Shown here: piece after piece, positions 1 to 13,199 of the stretch
Numbering within the stretch: position 1 is the stretch's first letter
Layout: each line of letters begins with the position of its first letter
Assembly: GCA_016801885.1 (NCBI GenBank)
Contig: CM028901.1
Location: 8,985,283 to 9,049,282 of the forward strand
Length of the DNA stretch: 64,000 nucleotides
Source of the DNA: Toxotes chatareus
Taxonomy: Eukaryota; Chordata; Actinopteri; Toxotidae
Reading direction: 5' to 3'
Translations under genes and position numbers: made by a program
Notes under the pieces: model-generated
The model's input: the letters and a program-made list of their open reading frames with translations, nothing else
Told to the model about the DNA's origin: nothing
Database searches by the model: none

Positions 1-935
1 CTGTCTCTTAGCAACAACTGCACACCCGTTAGAGCTCAGTGAGTGCTTTTCAAACACACCCAGGAAGACACACTCATACACGCGCACATTCACAGACACA
101 CACATGCGTGCCTGCACAAACACATCCACACACACACACGCAGGGTCTAGTTCCTCATTGAGGGTAGCTGCTGGCAGGCCTGTGAGTCTGCAAGCCTTTG
201 TGGCAGTGAGATAGATGGGAAGAGAATAGATATGCTGTACAGCTACCATGTACAGAATGATTGTTCCTCTCAAACTATGCACAACGGGGAAACTGCCCAA
301 ACTGGAAAATGACAGGTTCTAGTCTCTGCTTTCACACTGGCATGTGCGCACACACGCTCTATGGCATGTTGTGTTGTTGTCGCCTTTTCCTGTAAACACA
401 CAATAGCACCAAAAACTTTTATGAGCAGATGAAAAATGTACAATATCAAAAATGTTCAAACAGTATCATTCATATGAGAGCTGCTCTTTGTGAAACAGAT
501 TCAACAGATCATCATGTGGGAGCAGCGCACACCATCGGCTGTTTTCACAGAGACAATACTACGCCACTGTGTGTTCCAAAGCCCCAGAGCCATTCACAGT
601 AAAATGCACCAAAACGCATTTGCTACGTATGACGGTGAATATATTGGGATGGCGGCTGATGGATGCCAGGAGTATTTGCTTAAACAATGAATCATAGTGG
701 GAGCGTTTGATGGGCTGGCATCTAAGCCCTGTCAGGATGCCCCCCGCAGAGCACAGTAGAGGGATATTTGCATGTGTGTCTTTGTTTTGTGTGTGATTGT
801 GCATGACTATATATGTGTGCGTGTGTGTGATATGTATGTCTTTATGTGCAAATCGATGTGTGAGTGTGTGGGAGGATGAAGCTGTGGGGGCATATTTGCA
901 TGTGTCTTTGTGTGTTGGTACGTGTCGCTGTGTGT

Positions 936-972
<37 letters not shown>

Positions 973-2652
973 TGAGTGACAGTGCGCGCATGTAAGTGTA
1001 AGCACATGTGCAGCAATGTTTAATTAAAGCATGTGTTCTTCTCCGTCTCTCACACACCGGTCAGATGGAGCCTTAATTAATGAATGCTGTTAATTAGACG
1101 AGAGAGAAAGTGAGAACGAGAATAGGAGAGGAGAGACGGAGGGATGTAGAGAGAGAGAGAGAGTGAAGCAGGGAGACAGTGGGCATGGCAGAGAATGGGT
1201 GAGGGGGTTAAAGAAACTATGTCTAATGTGTGTGTGTGTTCATCTCCATGTTTGTCTGTCCCAGTTGTGTCATTCCTCAGAGCAGCAGATCGTTGAGGTT
1301 GCTCTGCTCCATGTGTTCAGCCCCAAACTCTGCAACAGCAAAACTCTCCCACTCCTCCTCCTCATTTTCCTCTGCAGCTTCCCTCTTCCTCTTCCTCTTT
1401 CAACTTTTCCCCCTGATATCTAAAATCTGTTTACTTCAGTCTGTGCGTCCGCTTACCATCATTTCCCTGTCTCAATCACGTCTTTCACCTCCTTGAACTC
1501 CCTCTGTCTCTTGCCCTTTCTCATACTTTCTCACCCATTCCCTCAGTCATTCTAGTGTCTTTCACCTCCTCTGCTCCCTGTTCCCTTCTCTTTTCTTTCT
1601 CTCTCGCTCTCTGTCCTTCTCCCACCCTCCTAATCAGAGCCATATGTTGGAGAGGGAGGCAGAGAGATCTGACGATGGACAGGATTGTGTTGTATGTGGA
1701 GAGTGTGGAGCAGTGCTGGAGCCAGCCGTGCGTGTATGTATGCGTGCAAAAGTGGCACGCATGCTTGTATTTGTGCTTGAATCTGTGCACGCTTGCAGTC
1801 ACGTGTGAGTCTGATTGCACGTGTGGTCCAGATTTCATAAGATTTCTGTTTCTTCTGGCTGTCCGTCCTTCCAGTTCTCCTCTGCTCTGGGTTTCTATAA
1901 TCCTCCAGTCGTTCCTGTCTTTCTGTCACCTTCATCTCTCCATCCTCTTAACACCTCTCTATTCATCACCTCTCTGCTTCCCCCTGGTGGCTGCGATTAT
2001 TCACACATTCTCATTCTTCTTGTACCCTCCAAGTCTTGTGCTTTGTACTGCATGAGAATAGTTTTGGTAAAATGTGGCGTGCTGTGTGAGTGTGCCTGCG
2101 TGTCTGTGCTTTTCACCACTATGCAATTGTTTATTATAATTTCTGGATTTTTACAACATGTACATGCAGTCACTCAAATATGTTGAGATTGAAAAATGTG
2201 GCGAAACTCACTTGATCTCATACATGACACGTCTGTTTCTTCTAGTCTGGTCATCATCATCATATAGTTGTGATCAACAGTGTGTGTGTTAGTCCAATAG
2301 GAGAGAGTAAAGTGGCTCTGGCTTACTTGTGTCCCTATGATGTGCTGGCACACGCCGAAATGAAACACTAACTACAATTACACTTTAAATTTTTATATTG
2401 CAAGTCATCTTCCAAAATAATTGAGTCTGATGTGAGATGGTGCAGCCCTCACCAAAATACTGATTCTAGTCTGGTCTGATGCGTGCCGTGACATCATGTA
2501 CTAATCTCTTATTCTTTCTGCTCCACCCTCCTCCACACTCCTTTCTTTTTCTTTTTTTCCCTCTCACCCTCTCTTCCACCTCCATCAACTCTCTGTCCCT
2601 TCCTCTATCTGTCCGTCTGTCTGTCTGTCTCTCTGTCTTTCTCTCACTCTAG
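1..2652. other. Region upstream of ahdc1, no gene supported
   Basis: No conserved open frame is visible. The stretch is rich in CA/TG simple repeats (about 60-140 and 760-980, with an uninterrupted TG run at about 941-968) and in pyrimidine-rich tracts (about 1370-1630 and 2520-2650). The short open frames here are CA/TG-repeat or CT-tract translations and are not believable proteins. Most likely it is intron or 5' flanking sequence of ahdc1. Confidence 0.6.
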
Positions 2653-2815
2653 CAACCATGGGCAAAAGACAAGAGCAGAGGGGAGAGGGAGAAGTATGTG
2701 AGCTCTCCACTGCAGTATTGATGACCCAATGATCCCCTGCAGAACAGAGCCAGTCAGGCAGACAGAGTGAGGCTCAACTCAGAATCAAAATCAGAATCAG
2801 CGCCACAACCATTCG
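2653..2815 (+). other. ahdc1: Possible non-coding 5' exon of ahdc1
   Basis: A long pyrimidine tract ending in CTCTAG at 2652 precedes this stretch, and GTAAAA follows at 2816, so it has the borders of an internal exon. It contains several short open frames but none that continues into the ahdc1 coding frame. Reading it as a 5' untranslated exon is inference from splice signals and position only. Confidence 0.35.
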
Positions 2816-3269
2816 GTAAAAGCAACCAACTGAGCGGGATATGAATGGTAAATGTAATCTAATGTTGTAATGCTGCTGTGTGGGTGGCACAGTTAATAGA
2901 GTAGAGTGCATTACAGATTAGGTTTATGGCCCATTGCCAAAAATGTTGACGATTCCATCACACAACCACAATTCCATCTGTGCTGCAAGTGTCTGATTTT
3001 TATTTGTACAGTATATTTGATGCCTTACAATGACCAGTATATTTAGCAATATGGAGTTTAGATTAAATGCATTAAATGCAACAAGCAGATGTTAACTGAT
3101 TTGTGGACTTCCTATCCCAGTTAATAATAATATTTTTATCTCTGTCCTCAGGTATTTGAATCTTCTTGCTAGCTGTTAAAGGAAGACAGCTACAAAGAAG
3201 AAACACGAATTTACATACAACAGAAAACATCCCTCTTTTCCCCCCACCACCAGCAAGACCAGACACTGA

Positions 3270-6200
3270 ATGAGTGGCTTGTCAGATCACCTTTTTTCAG
3301 GCCAATCTGGGGCTCCAGTGGGCTGTGGTGGGAATCAAGCAGAGGAAAAAGGGTGTGTGGGAGGGTTGGAGGAGCTGGCAGAGCCTGAGCTCTGGACTGG
3401 GGAGCTTGGGTTCCAGGCGGAGTCCCAGGATCCCTCCAGCGATGGACTGGCACCGGTGACCTCCGACCCCTTTCCCCCCTCATCTCCTTCTGTCCTCGCC
3501 AACGGCCTCCACCTACAGAGAAGGCTGGGGCACAACACCTGTCGGCGGAGGCAGACAGAGACTCACACTACTGCTGAGACACATTCATTCACAGAGACGT
3601 TTAGAAACATGCAGATGCACATAGACGCAGATGTGCATGCGCAGGCTGTTTCACACACACACATAGATAATTGTGGACACACGGATATCAATGCACATAC
3701 AGGTTCTGTAGGGTCAGAACACTCCAGAACTCTCACACCAGAGGCCATACACACAACCTCACCTCAACCCCTGTCTTTGACACTTGGCAATCATCCTGCC
3801 TCCACCAATCAGCTGGCAGCCCCAGTCCTCACAGCAGAGACAGACATGCCCTCAACCTTTTGTCCAGTCCCTGTTGGCCCCAACCCAAACACAGGCTCCT
3901 CTCCTCTTCCTGTTGAGGCAGAGAAGAAGTATGCACTCCGTAGCTCTGGACGTCCCCGCTTCCCCTGTCACCTGCGCAAATCCTCCCGTCTGCGTCGAAG
4001 CATAGAGGATGGGGAGAAGAAAGCAGTGAGGGAGAGGGGAGGAGAGGATGGTGATGAAGTATTAGAGGAGAAGATCTGGAGGATTAAAGAAGAGGAGGTA
4101 GCAGTTGGTGAGAAAGAAGAGCATTCATCTGTGGAAGCTGTTCTCCCCACGCCTCCCTGCCCTACAGACATCGCTCTGGCTTTAACCGTACCCAAACCTG
4201 TACCTAAAGCTATACCTAAACCTGGGCCCAGACTTGGGCATAAACCTGGACCTAAATCCAGGTCTAGGCCCGCACCAAAATGTGTCCATAAAGCGGGTCC
4301 TAAAAGTGTCATGAAACAGCGCCAGGCAGCGCAGTCCATTGCTCATCGTGTTACCCCTCATCTCCCATTTGCGAACACATCCACCATCCCTGCATCTCTA
4401 CTGACTGTGAAGGAGAAACCTGTTGCAGAGTTGGGGGTGCCTCCCCCCAATAACCGGAGATGTGGACGTTTTGTCGGTGTAAGTTAATTTGTTGTTACAT
4501 ATCACTATAATTGCTCATAATACATTATACAGTGGCATATAATGTATAAAACAGATGTTTTGACAATTTGCAATTGTCTATGTTTTATGTTGGTCTTTGC
4601 TTTACAGGTGAGGAAGATTGTTGTCAAGGTGGCTCGCATTCCTGTCAGCCTTAGCCGCAGACAGAAGAGCTACAAGATTTCCAATTTGGAGACAATTACA
4701 GGTACAGAGAAAGGCAATGATGGTGGGCTTGAAGGCTCAGAGGCAGCTCGAGAGCCAACAGCGCTTCTCCGCATGAAGAACAATGGGAAGAGCGTTATGG
4801 TGATGTTCCCTCCTGGAGAGTTGCCTGTTATTCTCAAACGCAGGCGGGGACGACCGCCTAAACAGGCTCTGCCAGGAATACCGGGAGAGCCTCCCAATGC
4901 TGGCAGTGCTGGTGGTAATGTAGACCAGCCCAAAAAGCCCCGGAGGCGTCGTCGGACTAAACTCCCTTCTCCTTATCCATCTTATGTTAATGATACCAAT
5001 GATGTGAAAACAGAGTATGGGGATGTTCTGTCCAAACTGGCCTTTTTAAACCGCCAGCCCCCTGCCACTGGCCGCTGCTCTCCACCCCGATGCTGGACAC
5101 CCAGTGAGCCAGAAAGCTTTCATACCCCCTTGGAAAACCCTGGAATATCCACCCTACTCCACCGGCTCACTGGGTTTAGACGCCCGCGGGGTGGCAGAGG
5201 AGGTGGCATTGGAAGAGGTGGAGGAACAGCAGGGGGGATTGGGGGCAGTGAGCGCAATAAGAGCACCTTCAGTGACTTCTTTGAATCCATTGGCAAGAAG
5301 CGGAAACTAGGCCCCCTGTCTGAGCATGGATTACCTAGGAAAAGGGGGAAGGGTGTGGGTGGGGTTGGCAGGGGAGGGGGTATTGTAGGAACTGAGCCTG
5401 GGGGAGAGAAAGTAGTCAGGAAGAGACGTATGAGAAAAAATGGCGCATTTAAAGGAGAGGGGGTGTCCATGGGGCAGGATTGGCCCAACGGGGCAGGTGG
5501 CTGGGGAGAGGAGGGAGGTATGGAAAAGGAGAAAGGTTTGGGTGGGTTTCAGCTCTGCGGATCTCCAAGGGGGGGCTTTTCCTCTTGTGAGGTTGGAAGG
5601 GGGGGCGCCTATAGCAGTCCAGGAGGAAGCAGAGGGGTTGGGCCAGCTGGGGAGGACTCACAAGGCCTGTTTGCTGGATATTTCCGGTCGCTGCTCGACT
5701 CGGATGATTCGTCAGACCTGTTGGACATCTCCTCCTCGCAGTCAGACCCCCGCAAAACTTCATCCACCCCTGGTTATGAGCCATCAAGCCCGGCTACAGG
5801 TCACAGCTGGTCCCCTGCATTCTCCAAGTGGTGCTCCAAGGGTGGTGCAAGTTCTGGGGCAGAGGGTTCAGCCCAGACACATTGCTCTTCAGCCCGGCCT
5901 CCATACAGCTATGGCAGCCTGGCCCAAACGTCACCCACCACTTCTACCTACCCCAAATCCACTCCTCCATCTCTCTCACACTCTCCTAGCTCCCCCCACC
6001 CTGGCTCTTTTGGCCATTACTCCTCTGGCTACTCCTCCTCTTCCCCTGCAGTGTCACAGAGATCCTCTGACTGCAGCTTTGCTTACGGGTCTGGACACAG
6101 CAGTGGTAAAGCAACCCCTGTTGGCCAGATCGGTTATTCTAGTTACCAGGCAGCAGCCAAGCGGGGCTTTTGTGGATATCCTGCAGGTCTTTCCTCCATG

Positions 6201-8531
6201 GTGCGGGGGGAGTCAACAGGACCCACGTCACCTGGAGGAGGGTACATGTCTGTTGCCAAAGGTAGCCCATTCAGCTCCTCTTCCTCCCCAGAAGGATTCA
6301 AACAGTACAACTCGAGCCAGTGGAGCTTCAGGTAAATCACTAGTGGCAGCCTGTGATCATTAAAAATCCTCAAAAACCAACATAATGAATTCAAGAAATG
6401 TCTGAATCTGACATTATATGAAAGGGTTTTAAATGAATATGTGATTAAATGTTTTCTTCCATTAAAAAGAGAAGTACAAACTAATAAAAGTCTGACCGTT
6501 GCAGGATCAAAGTGATGTGATCTGCTTAGTATAAATGTTTCACTCTGACACATCATTTTCAATTATACTGTGTCCACCATGTGTTAATAAACAGTTGATA
6601 CCTGGCATTAGGTAACTCATTGCTACAATGTGCTCAGTTGTTTTCAAGCACAGGAATACAAAGTTTTCTCTTCAGGTTCCTATATAGTGAGAATATAACT
6701 CAAGTTCAGACATATTACTCAGGTGATGTTTGTTTTATAATTTGCGTTGCTGTTTTTGTGTGTTTTTTTCTAAAGACAAGGTTATGGTGGCTGGTCAACA
6801 GACAGCTTTGGGCCTCAGTATCATGGCTTCGGTGAATATGGCTCCAATGAGTCCAAAGACATCTTGGATATCTCGAACTACACCCCTCAGAAGGCCAAAC
6901 GACAACCTTTTCCTGAAAGTCTATCAGAATCCTCCTCAGACTCTTCACATCTTGGATCTGTACCCACTGGTAGTGGGCCGAGCTCCACAGGTGGCACATA
7001 CAAACAGAATGAGGCTGCTTCTGTTAGTGCAGAAGGGGGCCAGTCAAGTCTCTCTAGTCTGGAGAAGCTGATGATGGATTGGCATGAGAGTGCTTCGGGG
7101 CCCTCCTATAACTGGAGCCAGAGCGTCCTCTTCCAGGGTGGGGGGACCAGCAAGCCCGGCCGAGGTCGCAGGAAACGGACTGAACCACAATCAGAAAAAG
7201 AGGGGGGTTCTGCTTTACACTCTGATTCCCCATCCAGTCCCTCACCAACGCCTACTCCAGGAGCTAAACGGGGAGGGGTTGGTGGACGGGGAAGGGGATC
7301 TAGAGGAGGTAGAGGGGGTTTGTCTCCATGTCAGAGAGAGCGGCCATCAGGGGCTAAAGGCAGGGGCAAGGCTGTCTCTACATCAGGGTCTGGAGGAGTA
7401 GTGTCTGCTGGAGGTCCAGAGGGGTCTGGGTTGTTCCAGGAAGTGCTGGACTATTACAGCGGAGACAGTAGTAGCCTCTCTCCCCTGGCCACTCCCAATC
7501 CTGCACCACCTTCCAGCTACCTCCAGGACCCCTGTGAGTACCCCTCCCCTTATTCTGCCCACCCCTCCACACCTTCTTCTGAGGAGCGATATCCAGCCTT
7601 ATACCCTGGAGAGTCCTCCTCTTCCCTCTCACCCAGTGTCTCATCTCCCCCTTACCCTCCCAAGCCCACCCCTCCTCCACCCCAGTCTTACCACCCAGTC
7701 CAGTCCAGGACCTTTTCCCCCTCCTGCTCTCCCTCACCAAGGGTTACACCCCTCTGCGGCACTGCACTGAGTCCCTCACATCGCCCCCCTCCAAAAGACC
7801 CACAGTTCTCACAGTATGACTCCCCCAGTTACTGCAGCTCCCCCTACTGGTACGGACAGACGTCACACAGCGGCAGCCCCAGCCCTCACTCACACAGCAC
7901 ACACTCAAATACAGCCGTGCACACACACAGCAACCCGCACACAAGTCCTCACGGAAATGCACATGGTAATCCACTCACTATCTCAAATGCAAACACACAC
8001 ACACACATAACCCCGACAACCCATGACACACATCATCACAACACACAGCCTCATGCAAGCCTGAGCTCACACACCAACACCCATCCCACCTCACACCTCC
8101 AGAGCAACCCCCTCACCCTCTCAAACCCTCACACCAACAGTCAGCCCCACCACAACGCACACACTAACCCCAACACTCACCTCCCATCCCATGCACACTC
8201 CAACCCCAGCCCCAGTCTCCTCTCCCACTCAACACCTGTGCTTTATGAGGAGCGCAGCCCTCCCTCCACCATGACTGCCCACAAGCGGGATCTGACCCCA
8301 CACCCCATGAGCACAGGCCATCGCCAGGGCCACCTGCCTCACTCCCCCTACCCCAAACCTCCCCTGGATTCCTCGCCCCATCAGGAGGACACTAGCAGTT
8401 TCTCCCTGTCCCACCAATCCTATCAGGGAATGGGACACCGCTACCCCTCCCAGGTGGCTCAGGGAGGTGGGGTGCTGTGCCAGCTCCTGGACCCAGCCAG
8501 TGATGACAGCTTCAGCGTCACCAGCCTGTAA
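3270..8531 (+). CDS. ahdc1: AT-hook DNA-binding motif-containing protein 1 (Gibbin), three coding exons
   Basis: Coding exons 3270-4478, 4608-6331 and 6776-8531 join in phase to 1562 residues; human AHDC1 is about 1600. The product is a nuclear chromatin-associated protein. Blocks shared with the mammalian protein occur in the same order: YALRSSGRPR; VKVARIPVSLSRRQKSYKIS just after the first junction; an AT-hook KRRRGRPPK near residue 481; LSKLAFLNRQ followed by GRCSPPRCWTPSEPES; FSDFFESIGKK; FRSLLDSDDSSDLLD; DCSFAYGSG; SQWSFRQGYGG across the second junction; DILDISNYTPQK; SSLSSLEKLMMDW; a second basic motif KPGRGRRKR near residue 1104; and a C-terminus DDSFSVTSL. The first 400 residues resemble mammalian AHDC1 poorly. 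Two Thr/His-rich stretches look CA-repeat derived. The exon with the start begins at 3152 after a CAG. Start choice is the first ATG of the long frame; further upstream coding exons cannot be excluded. Confidence 0.95.
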
Positions 8532-11000
<2,469 letters not shown>

Positions 11001-11912
11001 AAAATATTTAAATACACATTCTGTTCTTGCCATTGGTAATCCTGTCTATAGCATACTGCTTCTGTAAGGGATTAAGGGAGGTGTGAGCATGTTTGTGTGT
11101 GCGTGTGTGTGTGAGTTTTAGAGCCTCCCTGAGTATTGGGCTTTGCCCAGGCTGTCTGGGACTGTGAGCGAGAGAGTTCAGTCAAGGACACAATTCGACA
11201 GGGAGTGAAAGGGAGGGGAGGAGAGGAATGGATGGCGGGGAGAGCAGGGGAGGATGTGTTGGAGAGGAAAGAAAGAAACCAGACTGAGGAAATCAGAAAA
11301 GAGTGTCGGAGAGGTTTTGAAGCCACTGAAACAAAATGCACAAAAATGTAGTGCTCCAAAATTCTTCATCCAAATAAGGAAATGTACTAAAGCACAGCGT
11401 AAAGGCTGGAGGTACCAGAGAGCTGACAGGAAGAGACCCATGCATGTCCTCACAGGGACTCTTGCTATAATACAGCAAATATTGTACATCTGCAGCTTGT
11501 GTGTATTGTGTATGTGTGTGCGTGTGCCAGACAGAAAGGGAGAGTGAGAGAGAAAGAAAGCAGATGGGGGAAGTTTACTGGCTGCATATTGTGTACAGTT
11601 TGTCAACAGGCTGACTAAATAGACTCAGACATGGCCGGAGGAAATGTGTTTGCTGTGACATTCCACTGTAAGCTTGAAGGGGACACGCACTGTCGACAAC
11701 ACTACATGACAGACAAAAAGGAGGAGGGTGGAGAGCAGCAGCTCTCTTACACACTTTTCTTTTGTACTATATTTATAAAAAAATAACAGCATTTCATTTA
11801 AATATAAAATGAGCATTCTCTGCGCTGAATCTAAACAAAATTACAGCCAAACTAAATCCCATACTCTCAGCAGGTTTAAGGACACAAATCTGTTTAACAA
11901 TTTCTCAACAGT

Positions 11913-12475
11913 CAGTGGGAGGAGAAGTATTCAGATCTTTTACTTAAGTAAGTGAAAGCAGAAATATCACAATGCAAGAACCCTCTATTACAAGAAAAAG
12001 TCCTGCATTAAAAAAACTTAAGTAAAAGAATCATAGTACTATCATCAAAATGTACTTAAAGCAAAAGTAGAGGTAATCATTATGCAGCAGAATGCCCCCT
12101 GTCCGTAGCCTACATTAGATTATTTAATAATGGATCTGAGCAGCATTTTAATGTAGCTGGTCAATAGGGAGATAATTTTAACCACTTTATGTTCTGTTGG
12201 GTTACATAATCCACAAGCACATATCATATCTTATAATCTCATCATAGGTGTAGTATGTAAAATGCTAATCAATGAAGTAACTAGTAGGTCTGACTGTCAA
12301 ATACATGGAATGGAGTAAAAAGTACAATATTTCCCTCTTGTATATTGCAGAGTAAAAGTAAAAACTACCATAAAATATAAGTATTCAGGTAAAGTAGCTT
12401 ACTTCAAAGCTGTACTTAAAGTACAGCAGCCTAGTTACTTGAGTAAAAGTAATTAGTTACAGAACACAAGCAGTG
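11913..12475. mobile_element. Degenerate non-autonomous hAT-type repeat (ACTTAAGTAAAAGTA-rich family)
   Basis: The left end reads CAGTGGGAGGAGAAGTATTC and the right end, inverted, begins CACTGCTTGTGTTCTG, so the ends share the CAGTG start typical of hAT elements. The interior is full of ACTTAAGTAAAAGTA motifs, a repeat I recognise from many percomorph fish genomes. No transposase frame exists. A matching 8-bp target duplication is not visible, so the exact ends are uncertain. It lies between ahdc1 and the METTL24-like gene. Confidence 0.6.
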
Positions 12476-13100
12476 ACTGGGCTCAGTTTTTTTGGGGTTT
12501 TTTGTTTTTAAACCCAGTCCAATAAAGGAATGTTTTGTTTTTGTGACTTTACATTTATGGATGTGGTATTTGGCAAGAGAAAAGGTTAGATTAATTAGGC
12601 TATGAAGAAAAAAAAAAACCCTTTAAGATCATTATTAAAATTGATACCCTGAAAAATACAACTTTAAAGACAAACAGAATGTCAGTGTAGGTGTAAGATG
12701 AAGTAAACTTGGTAATGTCAAACCAGGATATCTGTGTGTAGTTGCAGGGCCAAAATAAATGGAGCACTGTCTGTGTTTATTCATCACAGAACGAAGAGCA
12801 CAATTTGTGGAGCGACTTGAAAGAAATTTCCTTCACCTTTTCTGTGCTGACAGAAATTAAAGAGGTAAAAGTCCACACTTGCTTTCAGGGGTTAATTGAG
12901 GGCTAAATTAAACGGCAGTCACTGTGTCAATAAGGCCACCAGGAATGCGCTTCGTCATCACAACTTTCCCCTGGGGGTAAAGAAGAAGGAGAAGAAGGAG
13001 GAGGAGGACGGGGAGGAAAGAGGAGGAGGGAAGCTCTCAGCTGGGACTTTCCTCACTGCCCTCCGGAAAAAAAGTTAAATCGCAGGGCACCACACCGGAG

Positions 13101-13199
13101 ATGTTCCCCGGTGTCGCCACGGAGGAGGTATGCGGACCTGTGCGCGATGGTGGGGCCGAGGTAGTCTCCCCCTCCGCTCGGGAATTCTACTTCTTTTAA
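13101..13199 (+). other. Upstream open frame overlapping the METTL24-like start
   Basis: An ATG at 13101 opens a 32-codon frame ending with TAA at 13197-13199. It is out of frame with, and overlaps, the main start at 13130. Such an overlapping frame would be expected to lower translation of the main product if the transcript begins upstream of it. The transcript start is not known from the sequence. Confidence 0.5.

Noticed and set aside
559..1057. Several overlapping open frames rich in Thr-His or Val-Cys
   Set aside because: They are translations of the TG/CA repeat in all frames; none has conserved features or a plausible gene context.
1163..2186. Series of overlapping frames on both strands with Ser/Leu/Phe-rich products
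   Set aside because: They follow pyrimidine-rich low-complexity DNA and show no domain, signal or homology pattern.
5440..6363. 307-codon frame overlapping ahdc1 exon 2 in another frame
   Set aside because: It is a shadow of the GC-rich ahdc1 coding sequence; the ahdc1 frame carries all the conserved blocks.
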